Below are positions 9,692 through 18,421 of a stretch of 64,000 bases of DNA, one piece after another. Origin of the DNA: Myxococcales bacterium (GTDB lineage: Bacteria; Myxococcota; Polyangia; HGW-17; SLPX01); the NCBI GenBank assembly GCA_007131745.1, contig SLPX01000105.1, positions 42,033 through 106,032 on the forward strand, given 5' to 3'. A program made the translations under genes and the position numbers. A model generated the notes under the pieces. The model was not told the origin of the DNA. It saw nothing but the letters and a program-made list of their open reading frames with translations, and ran no database searches. Each line of letters starts with the position of its first letter. The first letter of the stretch is position 1.

Positions 9692-9720
9692 AGTATCATA
9701 AACGTCGATTGTTCGGTCAA
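9692..9720 (-). promoter_or_regulatory. Probable promoter of the papain-like lipoprotein gene
   Basis: On the minus strand TTGACC (9720-9715) is separated by 17 bp from GATACT (9697-9692). This would give a leader of about 85 nt before the start at 9599, consistent with starting there and not at 9665. Confidence 0.45.
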
Positions 9721-9824
9721 GTCAATATCGCACTCGTTCTAAAGTGCGAACTGGCAATAAAGAAGTGAAAATGTTATCCATGCTTCTGGTTCGGCAATGT
9801 CGAGACGAGGAGAAAGTGATAGAG

Positions 9825-11219
9825 ATGCGATCTCATTTTTTGGCGGATGCATGTGGAATAATAGGAGTTTTCGGCACAGGAGACATCGCCGGAGAATTGG
9901 GAGGAGGGTTGTATGCTCTTCAGCACAGGGGCCAGATGTACTCCGGGGCGGGTGTTTCCGCGGCAGAAGGCATCAGGGTTTTTTCGCATAAGGGACCTGT
10001 TGAAGAATGGGACGCATCAAGGGGTGATTACTTGATCGGCGAGATCGGAATAGGGCATGTAGGTTCGCGCGAACCTCAACCGATAAAACACCGATCCGGG
10101 TTCGGCGAAATGGCGGTATGTTTTTCCGGATATCTGTTGAATGCGTCGGAAATACTCGCCGACATGTTGGCCGACGGCAGATCTTTTGCCGACGGCGGCC
10201 AGGCGGAGGTTATCTCGAAAGTTATCGGCAGCAGCCCGGATGTGACTCATGGGATGGAGCGCGTTTACAGTCTGCTTTCAGGGGCGTTCAGTTTGCTCGT
10301 GATGACCAGGAGCGCTTTATACGCTGCAAGGGATCCTCGGGGCATAAGACCGCTGGTTTTGGGTTGGCGTCAGGCCGGGTGGGCGGTTGCCGCTGAATCA
10401 CGCGCGCTGACGTTACTTGATTTCCAGGTCAAGCGGGACCTCGAGCCCGGTGAGATCATAAGGATAGATTCAGACGGTGTTGAAACTTGTAAGCGCGTGG
10501 ATGTTCCCCGTCGGGCGCATTGTGCGTTTGAATGGGCGTATATATCCGGTCATGATTCGGTTATCGAAAAAGTATGGGTTCGAGATGCTCGTCGGAGGAT
10601 GGGCGAAACACTGGCAGTTGTTGATCGTGAAGCCGGATTCGAAGCGGACGTTGTTGCGCCCGTGCCCAGGAGCGGAATAGGTTGCGCTCTCGGGTATCAC
10701 CAGGCTGCGGGTCTACCTTATGACGAAGTGTTTTTGGATTTGCGTGATTTCAAGCGTGGCGGGCGCGTGAAGAATGCAGGGAAACCTGTTTTTTCCAATC
10801 CGTTATCCGTGATTTGGCCCGCTGTTTCAGGGCGGCGCATTGTTTTGTGTGATGATTCTCTTGTGAGAGGCAGAGGGATAAAAAAGAGAATTGGAGAGTT
10901 GCGCGGCGCCGGGGCGAGGGAGGTGCATGTGCGAATAGCCTGTCCTCCTTTGCTTTTTTCCTGCGATTATGGCGGCGCAAGCGGAATAACAGGCGAGTTG
11001 ATGGCGCGGCAACTGGTTTCAGGCTTGCCTTCCGAGAATCCCGAAATGGTGGAAAAACTCGGGGTTGAAATGGGACGGTTGGTGGGAGCGGACTCTCTTC
11101 GTTTTAATACCTTGGAAAAATTCGTGGAAGCAATCGGGTTGAAACACAGTGACTTGTGTCTGAAGTGTTTTGACGGCAAAGGACTGGAAACACCACATCC
11201 AAAATTTTCGCCGGCTTGA
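9825..11219 (+). CDS. PurF-like protein (class II glutamine amidotransferase plus phosphoribosyltransferase fold) with altered active sites
   Basis: I place the start at the ATG at 9825 (AGGAG 12 nt upstream), giving 464 residues with the nucleophile Cys at position 10. A propeptide this short is typical of Bacillus-type PurF; a GTG at 9744 would add 27 residues. The architecture is that of amidophosphoribosyltransferase, the first enzyme of purine synthesis: CGIIGVFG, LYALQHRGQ, ARDPRGIRPLVLG, DDSLVRG, and Cys in AHCAFEW, FSCDYGG and LCLKCF that match the ligands of the 4Fe-4S cluster. But canonical residues are missing: IGHVRYxTAG reads IGHVGSREPQ, AHNGNLxNA reads CFSGYLLNA, SDxE reads GQAE, NRYVGRTF reads LRDFKRGGR, and the PRPP-loop GTTS reads GRGI. 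I read it as a paralogue with lost or changed activity rather than the housekeeping PurF. Confidence 0.75.
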   Translation: MRSHFLADACGIIGVFGTGDIAGELGGGLYALQHRGQMYSGAGVSAAEGIRVFSHKGPVEEWDASRGDYLIGEIGIGHVGSREPQPIKHRSGFGEMAVCFSGYLLNASEILADMLADGRSFADGGQAEVISKVIGSSPDVTHGMERVYSLLSGAFSLLVMTRSALYAARDPRGIRPLVLGWRQAGWAVAAESRALTLLDFQVKRDLEPGEIIRIDSDGVETCKRVDVPRRAHCAFEWAYISGHDSVIEKVWVRDARRRMGETLAVVDREAGFEADVVAPVPRSGIGCALGYHQAAGLPYDEVFLDLRDFKRGGRVKNAGKPVFSNPLSVIWPAVSGRRIVLCDDSLVRGRGIKKRIGELRGAGAREVHVRIACPPLLFSCDYGGASGITGELMARQLVSGLPSENPEMVEKLGVEMGRLVGADSLRFNTLEKFVEAIGLKHSDLCLKCFDGKGLETPHPKFSPA

Positions 11220-11300
11220 TCGGTGAAGCCGGCCCTTTTGATCCGCCCGCAGAATCATCCGATTTCATGAATTGCAAATCAGCTCGACCAAGGAGTAATT

Positions 11301-12782
11301 TTGGATCTTACCGTCACAATCATAACCGTAGGCTATGTAGCGTTTATTTTCACTATCGGTGTTTTGACTTCGAAAAAAATCCATAACACTGATGATTTTT
11401 TGTTGGCCGGGAGAAACGTCGGGTGGTTTTTTCTTGCATGCACACTCGGCGCCACTGTTGTGGGAGGCGGTTACAGCATCGGAGCGGTCGGGCAGACTTA
11501 TGAAATGGGTATTTTGATGCTCGTGGCTTCCATGGGAGGTTATCTTCAGTTTGTATTCTCCGGTTTGGTTGTGGCTCCCAAGTTTCGTCAAGCCCGAGTT
11601 TATACGGTTGCGGGGTACATGAATCACCGGTTCGGAGCCGGCCCGCGAACTGCCGCTCTTGTTTTGTCCCTTCTCTTTTCGGTGTTTGTAATAGCCGCAC
11701 AGATGGCCGCAATAGGGCATGTAATCGCGGCGATGTTGCCCGATTTGGCCGAAAACGAAAACCTAATAAAATGGGCCGTGATCCTGGGAGGGGTTATTGT
11801 CATCATTTACAGCGCGGCCGGAGGTTTGAAGGCCGTCATAATAACCGATGTATTCCAGTTTCTTATCTTGTTGGCCGGATTTGCCGTGACTGCTCTGCTT
11901 GTTCTTCCGGAAGTGAGCTTGTCATTTGACGCATCCCTGGGAAGACTTCCAGAGACATTTTTTAATCCGACCCGCCACGGAGGCTGGATATACATGGGCA
12001 GCCTTTTCCTTACCTTCCTTTTGGGAGAGACTTTCGCTCCGGGTTACGCCACCAGATTTTGCGCGGGAAAAAGCAAAAGAGACATTCAAATCGGTATCGG
12101 CGGTGTGGGGATTTTACTGACTCTTTTGATGCCGGTCATCGTGTTTCTCATCGCGGTATATGCACGACTCCATTTTCAAGATATTCCTCCGGATCGTGCA
12201 ATGGCCGCGGTTATTCAAAAGCTCAACCACCCTGTAATTGCCGGGGTGATAATCGCAGCGCTAATTTCAGCGGTCATGTCTTCGGCTGATTCGGCTTTGA
12301 ATTCAACGACGGCTATTTTCATCAAGGACATTTTTGAACAGTATTTTTCCGGAATAGATCTCAGCGACAAAAAGACCCTCCTTCTCTCTCGTGTTCTCAC
12401 AGTGGGATTGGGTGTCTTGGCAATTGTTTTGGCTGTGCTTACGCCTAATGTCATAAAACAGCTTTTGTTTGCTTATCATGTCTGGGCGCCGGGGATCATC
12501 GTTCCGATATTGGTGGGTGCAGTATTTAAGCTGAAAGGTCCCGTTGTGAACCGCAATCTGACGATCACAATGATAGCGGGCCCTGTTTCGGCTTTGCTTC
12601 ACAGGAGTATCGACTATGGAGATCTCACGCGGGGGCCTGTGGGTGCATGGGATGCCATGAAGCTTTTTGCCGGAAAAATAGACCCAGCGGTTATAGGGGT
12701 TTTAATTGCAGCGGTATTGTTCATCCTGCTGACGGTTGTGGCCGGGATCAGAGACAGGTTGAAACAAAGCCGGGCCGCCTGA
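11301..12782 (+). CDS. Sodium:solute symporter family transporter
   Basis: 493 residues, nearly all hydrophobic, with about 13 transmembrane helices. The start is a TTG at 11301 with AAGGAG 5 nt upstream; no ATG fits. Family signs are the N-terminal DDFLLAGRNVGWFFLACTLGATVVGGGYSIGAVGQTY and the middle SAVMSSADSALNSTTAIFIKDIFEQY, both typical of SSS/SLC5 proteins such as proline, pantothenate and sugar symporters. Some Na2-site serines (SSADSALNS) are present. The substrate cannot be told from sequence. The gene starts 81 nt after the PurF-like gene and may be transcribed with it. Confidence 0.9.
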   Translation: MDLTVTIITVGYVAFIFTIGVLTSKKIHNTDDFLLAGRNVGWFFLACTLGATVVGGGYSIGAVGQTYEMGILMLVASMGGYLQFVFSGLVVAPKFRQARVYTVAGYMNHRFGAGPRTAALVLSLLFSVFVIAAQMAAIGHVIAAMLPDLAENENLIKWAVILGGVIVIIYSAAGGLKAVIITDVFQFLILLAGFAVTALLVLPEVSLSFDASLGRLPETFFNPTRHGGWIYMGSLFLTFLLGETFAPGYATRFCAGKSKRDIQIGIGGVGILLTLLMPVIVFLIAVYARLHFQDIPPDRAMAAVIQKLNHPVIAGVIIAALISAVMSSADSALNSTTAIFIKDIFEQYFSGIDLSDKKTLLLSRVLTVGLGVLAIVLAVLTPNVIKQLLFAYHVWAPGIIVPILVGAVFKLKGPVVNRNLTITMIAGPVSALLHRSIDYGDLTRGPVGAWDAMKLFAGKIDPAVIGVLIAAVLFILLTVVAGIRDRLKQSRAA

Positions 12783-12926
12783 AAAATGTTTTTTTGCATC
12801 CATCAAGATTCTTGCCAATGACCGGCATGTATGAAAAAAAAACAAACGATCGATCGGTTCACAAAGAGCTTGTTTGTTACTCGATCCGACATGCTGTTTT
12901 ATGCGGCTCGAGGTGAAGGGAAAAAA

Positions 12927-14837
12927 ATGACGACACATAGTCTTTTCAGCGACTACGACATATTCTTGTTCAAGCAGGGTAATCATTTCAGTCTTTACGA
13001 ATCCATGGGCGCTCATCCGATTGTTCTGGACGGACGGAAAGGCGTGATGTTTTCAGTGTGGGCGCCCAATGCGGAAAAAGTTTCCGTGGTTGGAGGGTTT
13101 AACGACTGGAACAAGGGCGCAAACCCGCTTCAAGCGAGGGTGGACGAATCAGGTGTTTGGGAGGGCTTTGTTCCGGAAGCCGCGGCGGGGGATTTTTACA
13201 AGTTTTATATGCGTTCCCGGCTGAACGGCTACGAGGCGGAAAAGGCGGATCCCTTTGCTTTCGGCGCTGAAGAGCCGCCGTGTACCGCTTCCAAGGTGGA
13301 GGAGTTGAAATACGGATGGGGAGATGATGAATGGATGGCTTCGCGAGAGGGTCGAAACAGCCTGAATGCTCCGATATCGATTTATGAAGTGCATCTGGGT
13401 TCGTGGAGGCGGGCGGTGGAAGAAAGCGGGAGTCGTGTCATGAGTTACGTGGAAATAGCCCGAGAGCTTGCGGATTACGTGAGTGATATGGGATATACCC
13501 ACGTTGAGTTATTACCCGTGACCGAGCATCCTTTCTATGGTTCATGGGGATATCAAACCACAGGGTACTTCTCGCCTACGGCAAGATACGGTTCCCCGGT
13601 GGAGTTCATGAAATTCGTCGACATACTTCACCAAAAGGGAATCGGTGTGATCCTGGATTGGGTTCCATCGCACTTTCCCGGCGATGAACACGGGTTGGCA
13701 TATTTTGACGGCACGCATCTCTACGAACACGCGGATTCAAGAAAGGGTTTTCACCCTGACTGGAAGAGTTACATCTTTAATTACGGGAGAAACGAAGTCA
13801 GGTCGTTTCTGATCTCTTCGGCGATGTTTTGGCTGGACAAGTACCACATAGATGGGTTGAGGGTGGACGCGGTTGCGTCGATGCTTTACCTGGATTATTC
13901 GAGAGAGGAAGGGGAATGGATACCGAACCAGTACGGAGGAAGGGAAAACCTGGAGGCCATAAGCTTTCTGCGTACTTTCAACAAGCAGGTGTTTGAGAGG
14001 TTTCCAGATGTCCAGACGATAGCCGAAGAGTCAACCGATTGGCCTATGGTGTCGCGGCCGGTTCATGTAGGTGGACTCGGTTTCGGCATGAAATGGAACA
14101 TGGGGTGGATGCACGATACGCTCCAGTATTTCGCCAAGGATCCGGTTTTCAGAAAATTCCACCACAATAACCTGACATTCAATCTGCTGTATTCATTCCA
14201 TGAAAATTTCGTTTTGAGCCTTTCCCACGACGAAGTCGTTCACGGTAAGCGTTCTCTCTTGGACAAGATGCCCGGCGATCGTTGGCAAAAATTCGCCAAC
14301 ATGAGGCTCTTGCTGGCGCACATGTTCAGTCAACCCGGGAAAAAGCTGCTTTTCATGGGCATGGAGTTCGGCCAGTGGAACGAATGGTACCACGAAGAAA
14401 GCTTGGACTGGCATTTGCTCGAAGAGGAGGATCACAGGGGATTGCAACGTTGGGTTAATGACCTGAACAAGCTCTACGGGATGGAATCAGCGCTGTACGG
14501 GGGAGACTTCACACCTGACGGGTTTGAGTGGATTGACTGCAACGACTGGGAACAGTCGATATTGACGTTGCTTAGAAGAAACCCCGAATCTGGAGAGCAG
14601 ATCATGGTTGCATTGAATCTTACTCCGGTCCCGAGGGAAGCATACCGGGTCGGTGTCACTCGCCCGGGGTTTTGGGTTGAATTGTTAAACAGCGACGGCA
14701 AGGAATACGGGGGATCCGGAATGGGAAACTCGGGAGGCCTGATCGCTGAAGCGATCGCATGGCACGGCCGCTCCCACAGTCTGGCACTTACGCTTCCTCC
14801 CCTGGGAGCGGTTTTCTTCAAGGCTCCCGGGATGTAA
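12927..14837 (+). CDS. glgB: 1,4-alpha-glucan branching enzyme
   Basis: GlgB cuts alpha-1,4 glucan chains and rejoins them as alpha-1,6 branches in glycogen. With the ATG at 12927 (GAAGGG upstream) the protein has 636 residues and lacks the extra N1 domain of the longer type; an ATG at 12831 would add 32 residues with no family match. The CBM48 domain is at about 30-130 (VFSVWAPNAEKVSVVGGFNDWN). The GH13 barrel follows with YEVHLGSW, GYTHVELLPVTEHPFYGSWGYQ, the nucleophile Asp in DGLRVDAVASMLYLDYSR, the acid/base Glu in IAEESTDWP and the third carboxylate in LSHDEVVHGK. All catalytic residues are present. No other glycogen gene is nearby. Confidence 0.96.
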   Translation: MTTHSLFSDYDIFLFKQGNHFSLYESMGAHPIVLDGRKGVMFSVWAPNAEKVSVVGGFNDWNKGANPLQARVDESGVWEGFVPEAAAGDFYKFYMRSRLNGYEAEKADPFAFGAEEPPCTASKVEELKYGWGDDEWMASREGRNSLNAPISIYEVHLGSWRRAVEESGSRVMSYVEIARELADYVSDMGYTHVELLPVTEHPFYGSWGYQTTGYFSPTARYGSPVEFMKFVDILHQKGIGVILDWVPSHFPGDEHGLAYFDGTHLYEHADSRKGFHPDWKSYIFNYGRNEVRSFLISSAMFWLDKYHIDGLRVDAVASMLYLDYSREEGEWIPNQYGGRENLEAISFLRTFNKQVFERFPDVQTIAEESTDWPMVSRPVHVGGLGFGMKWNMGWMHDTLQYFAKDPVFRKFHHNNLTFNLLYSFHENFVLSLSHDEVVHGKRSLLDKMPGDRWQKFANMRLLLAHMFSQPGKKLLFMGMEFGQWNEWYHEESLDWHLLEEEDHRGLQRWVNDLNKLYGMESALYGGDFTPDGFEWIDCNDWEQSILTLLRRNPESGEQIMVALNLTPVPREAYRVGVTRPGFWVELLNSDGKEYGGSGMGNSGGLIAEAIAWHGRSHSLALTLPPLGAVFFKAPGM

Positions 14838-14850
14838 ACTTTTTGCCGGG

Positions 14851-15549
14851 TCAGGTTTTTATCGCACAGGTATAGCGGAGACCGAAAAGACTCGTTCCTA
14901 TACGCACCATGTTGGAGCCTTCTTCAATGGCCTGGGGGTAGGAATTGCTCATGCCCATAGATAGTATTTCCATGGATACATTTTTCACGGAGGCGCGGGA
15001 CAAGTCCTCGAAAAGATTTTTGGTCAGCCTGAAGTATGGACGCGTATCTTCAGGATCTCCGTCGAAGGGACCCATTGTCATGAGCCCCTTTATCCGGAGC
15101 CGGTCCATGAATGAAATTTCACTCACAAGTTGTTTTACTTCTTCGGGGGCGACACCGGTTTTATTTGATTCGTCACCGCTGTTCACTTCGATCAGGACGT
15201 CCATTGTCCTGTCCGCTTTTTCACATTCCTGTTGAAGCTTTTTCGCCAGGCGCACTGAATCCAGGGTTTCGATCATGTCAAACATCTGTACCGCTTTTTT
15301 TGCCTTGTTTCTTTGGAGATGACCGATGAAATGCCATTTTACCCCATGGGATCGACTCCATTCCCCGATGTCTTCATACATCGACTCGGCTTCCTGGACA
15401 TAGTTGTGCCCGATTATTTTAACTCCGGCTTGGACGGCCGCTTTTACTTCTTTGGAAGTGCGGGTTTTGGCAGCCGCAACCAGGCTGACTCCTGTGGGTA
15501 TGGATTGCAGGATCTTTGTCACGTTTTTCTTTATTTCCGATGATTCCAT
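14851..15549 (-). CDS. YggS/PROSC-family PLP-binding protein
   Basis: 232 residues from the ATG at 15549, the normal length of the family; ATGs further upstream add about 34 residues of unrelated sequence. This family binds pyridoxal 5'-phosphate on a single alanine-racemase-like barrel and keeps free PLP in balance. Visible signs are VAAAKTR (PLP lysine region), IGHNYVQEAESM, WHFIGHLQRNKAKKAV, VLIEVNSGDESNKTG, IKGLMTMGP and SMGMSNSYPQAIEEGSNMVRIGTSLFG, all standard. The family usually reads GEN before the VQE segment; here it is GHN. The gene converges with glgB (13 nt apart) and diverges from polA. Confidence 0.93.
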   Translation of the reverse strand: MESSEIKKNVTKILQSIPTGVSLVAAAKTRTSKEVKAAVQAGVKIIGHNYVQEAESMYEDIGEWSRSHGVKWHFIGHLQRNKAKKAVQMFDMIETLDSVRLAKKLQQECEKADRTMDVLIEVNSGDESNKTGVAPEEVKQLVSEISFMDRLRIKGLMTMGPFDGDPEDTRPYFRLTKNLFEDLSRASVKNVSMEILSMGMSNSYPQAIEEGSNMVRIGTSLFGLRYTCAIKT

Positions 15550-15658
15550 GGTCTTCTTTGATTCTCTGTTCTCCGGAGTGTATATAGTCTGTTCACCCGG
15601 TTTGTCCAGTGATACGGTTTTTGCAAGAACAGGTTTCACAAAGGGAGACAATTATTCA

Positions 15659-18421
15659 ATGAAAAAACCAAGGTGTCTTTACCTCGTAGACGGCAGCTCA
15701 TTCATTTTTCGCGCTTTTCATGCTGTCGGACCTCTTACTTCAGCCTTGGGTGTTCCCACGAACGCTGTTTATGGGTTCGGCGCCATGTTGTTGAAGTTGT
15801 TGACGGACAAGAAGCCCGATTTTTTGGCTGTGGTGTTCGATTCTAAAGGACCGACGTTTAGGCACGAACTTTTCGATGGGTACAAGGCGAATCGACCTCC
15901 TCCCCCTGAAGATCTTGTAGTGCAATTCGGCCTGGTGCGCGAGTTGGTGTCGGCCTTGGGTGTATCAGCCCTGGAAGTTGAGGGAGTGGAGGCTGATGAT
16001 GTAATTGCTACTTTGACAGCGCGCGCCGGCGAAAAGGGTTTGCACACGGTAATCGTGTCTTCGGACAAGGATTTGATGGGAATGGTGTCGGAGTCGGTCC
16101 GGATGTATGATTCAATGAAGGAGAAAATATATACACCGCGGGAAGTCGAAGAAAAGTTCGGTGTTCCACCCGGCTTGATCCCGGACCTTTTAGCCCTTAT
16201 GGGGGATTCATCGGATAACATTCCGGGTGTTCCGGGAATCGGGATGAAAACCGGAGCGCGGTTGCTCAAGGAATTCGGCTCTTTGGACAAGGTGTTGGAG
16301 GGTGCTCGAAGGGGAGAAATAAAGGGAAAGAAAGGGGAGACCCTGGTTAGCCATGGAGGGGATGCAAAGCTAGCCGAAAAGCTGATTGCCCTGAAGGACG
16401 ATGTAAACCTGGATGTCGAGTTGGAAAACCTTGTAGCGGGGCCTGCGAAGCCCGGTCCGCTGGAGGAGTTGCTTCACCGTTTGAATTTCAATCGTTGGCT
16501 GAAAAGCCTTGATGCTATTTACGATGTGTACGGCCGGCAGGAGGAAGTTTTCGGAGTTGAAAAGAAAGAAACAAAAGAAAAAGCGGATTACGGCAAAGAA
16601 ACGGAAACCCCCAGCCCCCAAGATTACAGGGCGGTGCTGACCGAGGAGGAACTCTCAGCGGTTATCACCGCTGTCCAAGAGTGTGATGGATTTGCAGTGG
16701 ATCTTGAAACCACCGGTCTGGATCCCGTGCAGGCCCGGATCGTGGGCGTAGCCATAGCCGTCGGACCGGGAAAGGCATGGTACATTCCCGTGGGGCATAC
16801 AACACTGGAAGACAGGGGGAAACAACTTTCCATGGACGAGGTGCTCAACGCGTTGAAACCCTACCTGGAAGATGAAAACCTGCCCACTTACGGCCAGAAT
16901 TACAAATACGATTATGTGCTTTTCAGACGTCATGGGATCGAGCTCGCCGGCATTGTATGCGACCCCATGATTGCATCCTACCTGTTGGACCCTTCCCAGT
17001 CTTCCCACGGTCTGGACGCTTTGGCCCGCAGGGAGTTGCATTATGAAACGATTCCATACGATAAGGTTTGCGGCAAGGGGAAATCAGCGATTACTTTCGA
17101 CCAGGTACCGGTCCGTGATGCAACGCGGTACGCTGCTGAAGATGCAGAGGTGACGTATATACTGGGCAAACGGCTTTTGCGGCGTGTAGAAGATGAAAAC
17201 CTGGGATCTTTGATGAGAGATGTTGAAATACCGTTGGGCCGGGTACTTGGAATAATGGAAATGAACGGTATCCTGGTTGATCGAAATCTGCTTGCAGATG
17301 TTTCGAATGGTATATCCCGAAGGCTTGTGGAGTTGGAAAAAGAGACTGCTGATGCAAGCGGTATGGAGGTGAACATCAATTCACCCAAGCAGTTGCAGAT
17401 GCTTCTTTTCGAGCATCTCGGCCTGAAGCCGTCCCGCAAGACCAAGACCGGATATTCGACCGACTCGGAGGTGTTGGAACAACTTGCATCCGAGCATCCG
17501 GTGGCGGGGTTGATTCTTGAATACAGAATGCTGGCAAAGCTCAAATCCACATACACCGAAGCTTTGCCCAAGTTGATCAATCCGGAAACCGGGCGGATAC
17601 ACACGTCGTACAATCAAGCGGTGGCCGCAACCGGGAGGCTTTCTTCTTCCGAGCCTAATCTTCAAAACATTCCGGTTCGTACGGAAATAGGACGCCGCAT
17701 CCGGAGCGCTTTTATCGCCCGAGATGGATGCGTTCTCGTTTCCGCTGATTATTCACAGATCGAATTGAGGGTACTTGCTCATCTTAGCAAGGATCCCGTT
17801 CTTTTAGAGGCGTTTCGCAGCGACGCGGATATACACTCGATTACTGCTTGCGAGGTTTTCGGCGTATCAGCGGACGAGGTGACAGCGGAAATGAGACGAG
17901 TTGCAAAGGCGGTGAATTTCGGGGTCATTTACGGACAGAGCGCTTACGGCCTTTCCGGACAGCTATCCATTCCACGCCGGACGGCTTCTGAATACATTGA
18001 GCGATATTTTAATCGCTACAAAGGCGTATTTTCGTACATGAACGATTTGGTGGAAAACGGTCGGCGGTTGGGTGCTGTGACCACGATTCTGGGGCGCAGG
18101 AGGCCGCTTCCCGGGCTCATGGGCAGCGATCGTCACCGCATGTCCGCAGCCGAAAGGATGGCCAGAAACACTCCCATTCAAGGTTCAGCCGCGGACATCA
18201 TCAAGCTTGCCATGCTTGCCTGCCAAAAACTCATCGAGAGGGATTATCCCGAAACAGCAATGCTGTTGACGGTGCATGATGAACTCATTTTCGAAGTGGA
18301 CGAAAATCGGGCGGAAGACCTTGGACGTGCGGTCCGTTCGGAGATGGAGTCGGTTCATGAACTCGACGTTCCTCTGAAAGTTGATCTCGGAATTGGGAAA
18401 AACTGGAGTGACGCTCACTGA
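15659..18421 (+). CDS. polA: DNA polymerase I
   Basis: 920 residues from the ATG at 15659 (GGGAG upstream); the open frame extends further up but without family match. Three domains are complete. The 5'-3' exonuclease lies at about 1-300 (LVDGSSFIFRAFHA, VSSDKDLMGMV, GDSSDNIPGVPGIG). The 3'-5' proofreading domain lies at about 330-520 and is probably active, because it keeps DLETTGLD, NYKYD and the YAAEDAE motif. The polymerase domain carries SADYSQIELRVLAHLS, RRVAKAVNFGVIYGQSAYGLS and LLTVHDELIFEV. It acts in Okazaki-fragment maturation and repair. Its last 137 bp overlap the convergent histidine kinase gene. Confidence 0.97.
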   Translation: MKKPRCLYLVDGSSFIFRAFHAVGPLTSALGVPTNAVYGFGAMLLKLLTDKKPDFLAVVFDSKGPTFRHELFDGYKANRPPPPEDLVVQFGLVRELVSALGVSALEVEGVEADDVIATLTARAGEKGLHTVIVSSDKDLMGMVSESVRMYDSMKEKIYTPREVEEKFGVPPGLIPDLLALMGDSSDNIPGVPGIGMKTGARLLKEFGSLDKVLEGARRGEIKGKKGETLVSHGGDAKLAEKLIALKDDVNLDVELENLVAGPAKPGPLEELLHRLNFNRWLKSLDAIYDVYGRQEEVFGVEKKETKEKADYGKETETPSPQDYRAVLTEEELSAVITAVQECDGFAVDLETTGLDPVQARIVGVAIAVGPGKAWYIPVGHTTLEDRGKQLSMDEVLNALKPYLEDENLPTYGQNYKYDYVLFRRHGIELAGIVCDPMIASYLLDPSQSSHGLDALARRELHYETIPYDKVCGKGKSAITFDQVPVRDATRYAAEDAEVTYILGKRLLRRVEDENLGSLMRDVEIPLGRVLGIMEMNGILVDRNLLADVSNGISRRLVELEKETADASGMEVNINSPKQLQMLLFEHLGLKPSRKTKTGYSTDSEVLEQLASEHPVAGLILEYRMLAKLKSTYTEALPKLINPETGRIHTSYNQAVAATGRLSSSEPNLQNIPVRTEIGRRIRSAFIARDGCVLVSADYSQIELRVLAHLSKDPVLLEAFRSDADIHSITACEVFGVSADEVTAEMRRVAKAVNFGVIYGQSAYGLSGQLSIPRRTASEYIERYFNRYKGVFSYMNDLVENGRRLGAVTTILGRRRPLPGLMGSDRHRMSAAERMARNTPIQGSAADIIKLAMLACQKLIERDYPETAMLLTVHDELIFEVDENRAEDLGRAVRSEMESVHELDVPLKVDLGIGKNWSDAH

